Source of the DNA: Edaphochlamys debaryana
Taxonomy: Eukaryota > Chlorophyta > Chlorophyceae > Chlamydomonadales
Direction: 5' to 3'
NCBI GenBank assembly: GCA_016858145.1
Contig: JAEHOE010000073.1
Location: 1-64,000, forward strand
DNA: 64,000 bases
Below are positions 59,501-64,000 of the stretch, piece after piece (position 1 is the first letter of the stretch; each line of letters begins with the position of its first letter). The position numbers were made by a program, and so were the translations under genes. A model generated the notes under the pieces. The model ran no database searches, was not told the DNA's origin, and saw nothing but the letters and a program-made list of their open reading frames with translations.

Positions 59501-62500
59501 TAAGGAGTTCGCCCCTTTCGTCGAGCGCTATCCGGCCTCCTTCGGCGAGGAGGACGACTTCGACGGGACGTACGGCCCGTACAGGGGCATGTACGAGTAC
59601 AACTGGATGGTCATGTCGCCGCGGCCCTCCCAGCACCCCTTCACCGCCGCCACCGCGGCCTTCTCCAGCGACCCCCTCGGCTCCTTCGCCTCGGCAGCTT
59701 CGCAGCAGCTCCGGCAGAGCCCGCTCGGCCCCGGCTGGCTGGCCGACGGCTGGCCGACGGGCGAGGACAAGCAGGAGCCGGGCGGCTGGGTCTACCTGGA
59801 CCGCGCGCTGGACCCGCTCACGGGTCTGACGGCGGCGCAGCTGGCGGCGCGCACGCAGCAGGCCCTGGAGGCGGCGGAGTTCAACAGCCCGGTGGTTGAC
59901 TGGGATGACTACTACTTTCGGCGCGGCCGCTACATGCAGTGAGGCGGCCCCCGGAGACAGCGGGGCGCTGGCGCTGGCCGGGGCCCACGCGGAGCCGGGG
60001 CCCGGGCGGGCCTGGCGGGAGCGCTTCGGCCCGGACGCCGAGCTCCAAACAGCGGCGGCCGGGGCCAGGGCCGCGTGAACGAGCCTGGCCAGATTGGGAT
60101 GGATTGGGGGTGGGGTTGGTGGGAGGGACCAGCAGTTTTCAAGCAGTGTGAAGGGGCAGCATTGAGGGGCAGCAGCAGCAGCAGTTGAAGACGTAAAGAG
60201 CAACCGATCAGCAGCAGCAGTAGTACAATGAAGCGGCAGAACTTAGCTCAGTTGAACTTTCGATCAGCAGTTGAATTTTTAAACAGCAGTGAACTTCCGA
60301 TCAGCAGTTGAACACCAAACAAACGTCCTTTGGGCCATGCACATAGCAGCATTCAGGCTCAACCGTTCAGCCCACGCTCCAAACCGCAGGTGGGTTTATC
60401 TGCCACACCGCACTCTATGCCATACGCAACCCTGCCAACACCCCCTCGACAGCCACCTTGCCGCAGCAACCCAAGTCACGCTGACCCTCTCCCGGCCCCG
60501 CGCAGGCCCCCTCGGCCGGTAGCAGCGGCCCCCGGCCCGGGTCCCTGAGCCCCGCTGAGGAGGCGGTGGTGCACGAGGCCGAGGACGAGCTGCTGCTGCT
60601 GTGGAGCAGCGTGGAGGCGGACAGGGGGGCGGTGCTGGTGGGTGGGGGCCGCGGCGGCCGGGGACTGTGGTTGCGGCGCACGTGCGCGAGAGGGCCAACC
60701 CTCGTAGGGCTAGGGGCACGAGGGCGTCGGCGCGGGGAGGCCAGGGCTCAGGGAGCGTCGCTGCGGCCCGAGCCTTCAGGCGTCTTGACCAAGGCACACT
60801 CCCCCCATCCCGTCCCCCCCTCACCCCCCAGGAGCGGCGGCGCCAGGTGTGGCGCGCCCGGCAGCAGAAGCGGGCGGCCGCGGCGGCGCGGCCCGGGCGG
60901 CTGGGCCGCTGGGCGCGCAGCATCCTGCTGGGCCGGCCGCGGGCGCCCTCGCTCGACCCCATCCCCGAGGAGACCCACTCGCGGACCGCCTCCTACGCCT
61001 CCTCGCCCTCCCGCCCCGGCACCGCCCCCGGCTCCCCCGCCGCTCGGTGGTCGTGGAGTTCAGACGGCCGCAGCCTCCCCCGCGGCCTCAGCCCCGCGTC
61101 GAGCCTGCACGCTCCACTCGGCTCGGGCCCCGACCCTGGGCCTGGCTTGGGCACGGCGGGGCCCAGGCAGGGCCAGGGCTACGGGCACGGGCACAGCAAC
61201 GGCGCTGATGCAGGGCCGGGGCCGGGGCCTGGATCGGAGCAGGGGTTGAGGCACGGGCTGCTCACGTCCGCAGTCGGGAGCGGAAGCAGTGGAGGCGCCT
61301 CGGAGCCGGAGCCGGGGCGAAGGCCTGGCAGCCCTCGAGCCGGGTCCGGGGCGGCCCGATCGCTGTTCGGGAGCAAGGTCAAGGGAGGCGGGGCAGGCGG
61401 AGGCGGAAGAAGCGAAGGAGGAGGGGCGGGTGCGTACGCCCCACTGGCTGGAGCTGCCTCGGTCACCGCGGGCGGGAGGCGGGGCCGAGACGCTGACGCA
61501 GAATCAGGTGCGGTCTTGGCACGAGCGGCGGGCGGCGCCCCAATGCACGATGGCAAGTGCCGGTCTGTCCTTTGTTATCCCTTCTCCCACACCTGCCCTC
61601 GCCTCACTCGCGCCCACCCCACTCGGTGCTCCGCAGGGGAGAGCTCGCGGCTGCTCCCCCTGCCCGTGTCGGCGGAGGCGCGGGCGTGGGGCGAGGAGCG
61701 CGAGGAGCCCGCCTCCGACCCAGAGCCCTCCGCGGCGGACTTGCCGGGTGGGTGCGCACGCACGGACTCACACGTCAAACAGCCTGCTTTCGCAACCACT
61801 TACTCCAGCACGCACGAAAGACAGCGCTCGCACAGGCCCATGGCGGGGGCATGGGTCCTCCCTCTTGAGACGCCCCTCATCCCCCGACCCGGCCCGCCGC
61901 CTTATCGTTTCCCGCTCGAAAACATACCACGACCCGCGCCCCCAGGCGAGGAGGGCAGCCTGCTCCGTACGCTGACGGCCATGATGTACGACATCGCGGG
62001 TCTGGCTGGGGGGCCCGAGGCGCGGGCGCTGTGGCTTGCCCTGGGGCTGGCCTTCTTCGACCAGGTGGGGGGGCGGGGGAGGAGCGGGGAAAAAGCGTGT
62101 GTTTGGCAGCGTATGCGGTCGGATGGCACTGGAGACGGCACGTGGAGGGCCCTGGCGGTTGCTCCCTCATTCTCCTTCCCCGCATCCTCGGCGCCTCCGC
62201 TTGACTCCCTCTCCGTGCACTTACACGGTGGCCCGCCCCTCCCCGCCCCTCCTCAGGCCACCGCCTCCACCGCAATCATCAACTACGGCCCCACACTCAT
62301 GCGCCGGATGCAGCAGGCGGCGGCGGCCGCAGCAGCGGCGGCAGTAGCCGGGGGGCCGCCATCCGTGGGGCCGCCGGCAAGCCCAGCCCTAGGGGTGGCG
62401 GGCTCAGCAGGCCTTGGGGAGGCGCTAACCGCTGGAGACCTGGGGCCCGACGGGGCCGGCGGAGGGGGGTGGACGGGCGGCGACGGCGGTGCGCTGCTCC

Positions 62501-63720
62501 TGTCTGTGGCCATAGGGGCGGCCAAGGCGGTGGGCGTTGTGGCAGGTGCGTGGGAGGGGGGTGGGAGGGGGAATGGGAGTGTGGGGTGCGGGGTGGCGAC
62601 CGGCGTCTGGCCAGGGCGAGCGGAACGCTGAGTTGTGTGGGGGCCACGGTGAGAAGCGCCAGTACCGCATCCCCGCTCTACCGTTGCCTGTATCCCCTGT
62701 TCACGCCTCGACGCCGCTCTCCCAACCCCGCCGCAGCCCTGCTGATGGTCGATCGGTTCGGGCGGCGGCCGCTGCTGATCGCCGGGTCGCTGACCGGGGC
62801 GGCGGCGCTGGCGGGCGTGGCGGCGGCACAGGCGTACGACAACGCGGCGGCGGTGAGTGCTCGGAACGGTTAGGGCCGGGAGCGGGATAGGCGCGGGCTT
62901 CGGACCGCAAGTAGGGTTTGCAGGGGTGTGTGCATGGTCCCATGGCGCCAGAAATCGGGATTGTGAAACATGTCCTCGAATTCATCATTTTCCTTGGTGC
63001 GTGCCCTGCAGGTTGGCTGGGCGCTGTGCGCCTTCACCTTGACATTCAGTGTCTCCTGGGCGGGGCTCTACTGGGTGAGTGGGGGGCCCTCGAGCCTCGA
63101 CGGTGCACCCGCCCTGGGCCGCTTCTCTGTCCTGTTTGCGCTTCACTCCCTACCGAGTACACCAGCCACAGCAGTCCACGCCCTAAATCCGAACTGCAGT
63201 TGACATCCCCCCTTGCCTGTCCCCCCACCCCGGCGCAGGTGGTGGTGTCGGAGCTCTTCTCCATGCCCGCCAAGTCCGCCGGCTCCTCGGCCGCCACCTG
63301 CCTCCTCTTCCTCACAGGTGCGAACCAGGATGGTGCCGGAATCATCAATCATTTAGTCAAGCGGGCGCCGCACCCCGAGGCACACCGCGGCAGCCGCCAC
63401 ACCAGGCATTTGAGAGAATCAGCCCTGAAGCAGACCTGACCTTCCCCCCGCTGCAACCTCCCCTCCTGCGAGGAGGCGCCGGCACCGACCTGGTCTTCCT
63501 CTCGCTCCAAGACGCCATGGGGCACGGCAGCTTCGTGCTGTTTGCGGTCATCAGCCTGGCTAGCGGAGCCTACGTTTGGGCGCTGCTGCCTGAGACTAAG
63601 GGCCGGCAGCTGACGGAGGTGACTGCGATGTTGTCGTCGGAGGGGGGACGGAAGGGCGGCGGCGGGGCGGGGGCGGCGAGCGAGGTGGGGTGGGTGCAGC
63701 TGCGGGAGCGCAGGCGGTGA
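56550..63720 (+). CDS. Major-facilitator sugar porter with expanded loops (about 839 aa)
   Basis: Membrane transporter of the sugar/H+ symporter family. Exons: 56550-56602, 56921-57005, 57338-57483, 57707-57830, 58066-58155, 58390-58581, 60506-60637, 60832-61507, 61637-61747, 61946-62064, 62257-62545, 62737-62852, 63012-63074, 63239-63317, 63476-63720; all GT-AG and in phase (2,520 bases). Family motifs in order: GGFLFGYDLGLIGGALLP (TM1), GRLIVGLGIGVSAVVSPAYI then AELAPAGSRG (TM4-5 loop), LPESPRWLV after TM6, FFDQATASTAIINYGPTLM (TM7), DRFGRRPLLIAG (TM8-9), and LPETKGRQL after TM12. Length exceeds the usual ~500 because of about 300 low-complexity residues between TM6 and TM7 and an Ala/Gly-rich insert between TM7 and TM8. 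Substrate not predictable. Intron 58582-60505 houses another gene. Confidence 0.92.
58893..59942 (+). CDS. SEC-C / YchJ-like (UPF0225) protein, probably plastid or mitochondrial, nested in an intron
   Basis: Intronless 349-residue gene on the same strand as, and inside, intron 6 of the sugar porter. Residues 1-50 are Arg/Ala/Ser-rich without acids, an organelle transit peptide. Next is the Zn-binding SEC-C motif CPCGSGETYRDCCGP with all four ligand Cys. It continues as in bacterial YchJ: ARARFTAIVLGDAKALTDTT, and later AIERYVKHNGRWLYFGP, matching the family's NTF2-like domain with its 'ry..hNGRWlY' strand. A C-terminal extension of about 140 residues ends DWDDYYFRRGRYMQ. The molecular function of YchJ proteins is poorly known; metal binding is inferred from the motif. 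The ATG at 58893 is the first in frame and starts the transit peptide. Confidence 0.88.
   Translation: MSSSVLQLASGRAGLQVAARQRMLASRSRVPLLVAAAARAAGQPRQRNAPKGGAESETRRCPCGSGETYRDCCGPIIAGAWSRTAPELARARFTAIVLGDAKALTDTTHPEALAAIGTKQSLRKKMEKLMRRMGSDQAPPALTDSVHAQDPEDPDAWIVMLAFSLLSTDPTRDSTPPYVAIERYVKHNGRWLYFGPMRSFPMLKEFAPFVERYPASFGEEDDFDGTYGPYRGMYEYNWMVMSPRPSQHPFTAATAAFSSDPLGSFASAASQQLRQSPLGPGWLADGWPTGEDKQEPGGWVYLDRALDPLTGLTAAQLAARTQQALEAAEFNSPVVDWDDYYFRRGRYMQ
60165..60320 (+). repeat. Imperfect CAG / CGATCAGCAGTTGAA repeats
   Basis: A CAG-rich run (GGGGCAGCAGCAGCAGCAGT) is followed by four to five imperfect copies of a 15-25-bp unit containing CAGCAGTTGAA. It is 3' of the SEC-C stop, inside the host intron. 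No coding role is seen. Confidence 0.7.
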
Positions 63721-63919
63721 GGGGCGTGGAGGCTGAGGGCGTGTGGAGGCGGGGGCTAGCTGCGAGGATGCGTAGGACTGGACCGGTGGGACGGAGAGCT
63801 GAGAGTGAGTGTGCGAGAGGCGAGAGAAGAATGGATGACCCGAGGCGAGCGCGAGCGCAGCCAGGGATAGCGTGGGGACAGCGTGGGGACGCGCCAGCAG
63901 TGAGGCCCGTGAGCCGAGC

Positions 63920-63924
63920 TGTAA
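63920..63924 (+). terminator. Candidate TGTAA poly(A) signal of the sugar porter
   Basis: TGTAA lies 200 bp after the stop codon on the coding strand, a typical place and sequence for a chlorophycean poly(A) signal. The stretch 63721-64000 is otherwise 3' UTR-like and gene-free. Confidence 0.55.
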
Positions 63925-64000
63925 GCAATGTGGGCGTGAGTCGGTACGTGTGTGCGATACTCGAAGGGGCGAGAGTCCGGGGCTTGGGGCCCAATCCTGG

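Larger units (their letters stand above)
58582..60505 (+). other. Host intron of the sugar porter carrying the SEC-C gene
   Basis: Donor GTGAGC follows the codons for YERL; acceptor CGCGCAG precedes GCC CCC TCG. Both are phase 0. At 1,924 bp it is several times longer than the other introns of this gene. The 3' part, 60,160-60,320, has imperfect CAGCAG and 'CAGCAGTTGAA' repeats and is less GC-rich than its surroundings. Confidence 0.75.

Overview
The window is nuclear DNA of a GC-rich green alga, most likely a chlorophycean of the volvocine type. The evidence is split genes with short GT-AG introns, Ser-Pro-rich (hydroxyproline-glycoprotein-like) wall domains, plant-type leucine-rich repeats, SRCR/RCC1-type secreted proteins, a candidate TGTAA poly(A) signal and very high third-position GC. 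I saw nothing bacterial, organellar or viral. Species cannot be fixed from sequence alone. All exon models below were built by eye from reading frames, splice sites and phase agreement.

Layout. (1) 1-20.9 kb, minus strand: one very large secreted-protein gene. It has an N-terminal beta-rich, N-glycosylated ectodomain in nine small exons, then a Ser-Pro-rich rod, then giant leucine-rich-repeat exons made of 144-bp repeats. The LRR module is itself duplicated in tandem; the left copy has expanded to about 59 repeats, runs off the window and carries many 1-2-base indels. (2) 21-26.5 kb: mostly non-coding. It holds a small possible secreted ORF, a doubtful spliced minus-strand gene, a 383-bp copy of the SSR1 promoter and signal peptide fused to a 7-bp minisatellite, and a triple 80-bp repeat. 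(3) 26.9-28.1 kb, plus: TRAP-alpha/SSR1, five exons. (4) 28.9-42.7 kb: a large inverted duplication with arms of about 6.2 kb and a 1.4-kb spacer. It carries two convergent, nearly identical four-exon genes for a 1,613-residue protein with a Sec16 C-terminal motif at its N-terminus, long disordered Ala/Glu/Pro tracts and a C-terminal coiled coil. (5) 43.4-47.6 kb, minus: a 12-exon secreted protein with a signal peptide, an SRCR-like domain, RCC1-type repeats encoded one per exon, and a Pro-rich tail, with one in-frame TAG. (6) 48.8-56.1 kb, minus: CDC27/APC3, 17 exons. (7) 56.5-63.7 kb, plus: a 15-exon sugar-porter (MFS) gene, divergent from CDC27 across 445 bp. Its longest intron contains a complete intronless SEC-C/YchJ-like gene on the same strand.

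Functionally the neighbours are not an operon. They mix cell-wall or extracellular proteins (LRR/HRGP, SRCR/RCC1), secretory-pathway proteins (TRAP-alpha, the Sec16-motif pair), cell-cycle control (CDC27) and transport. The strongest unusual signals are the inverted duplicate gene pair, the expanding LRR super-array, the captured signal peptide in front of a minisatellite, the nested SEC-C gene, the exon-per-repeat RCC1 layout with a lone stop codon, and three places where one surplus base in a G/C run breaks an otherwise perfect gene model.
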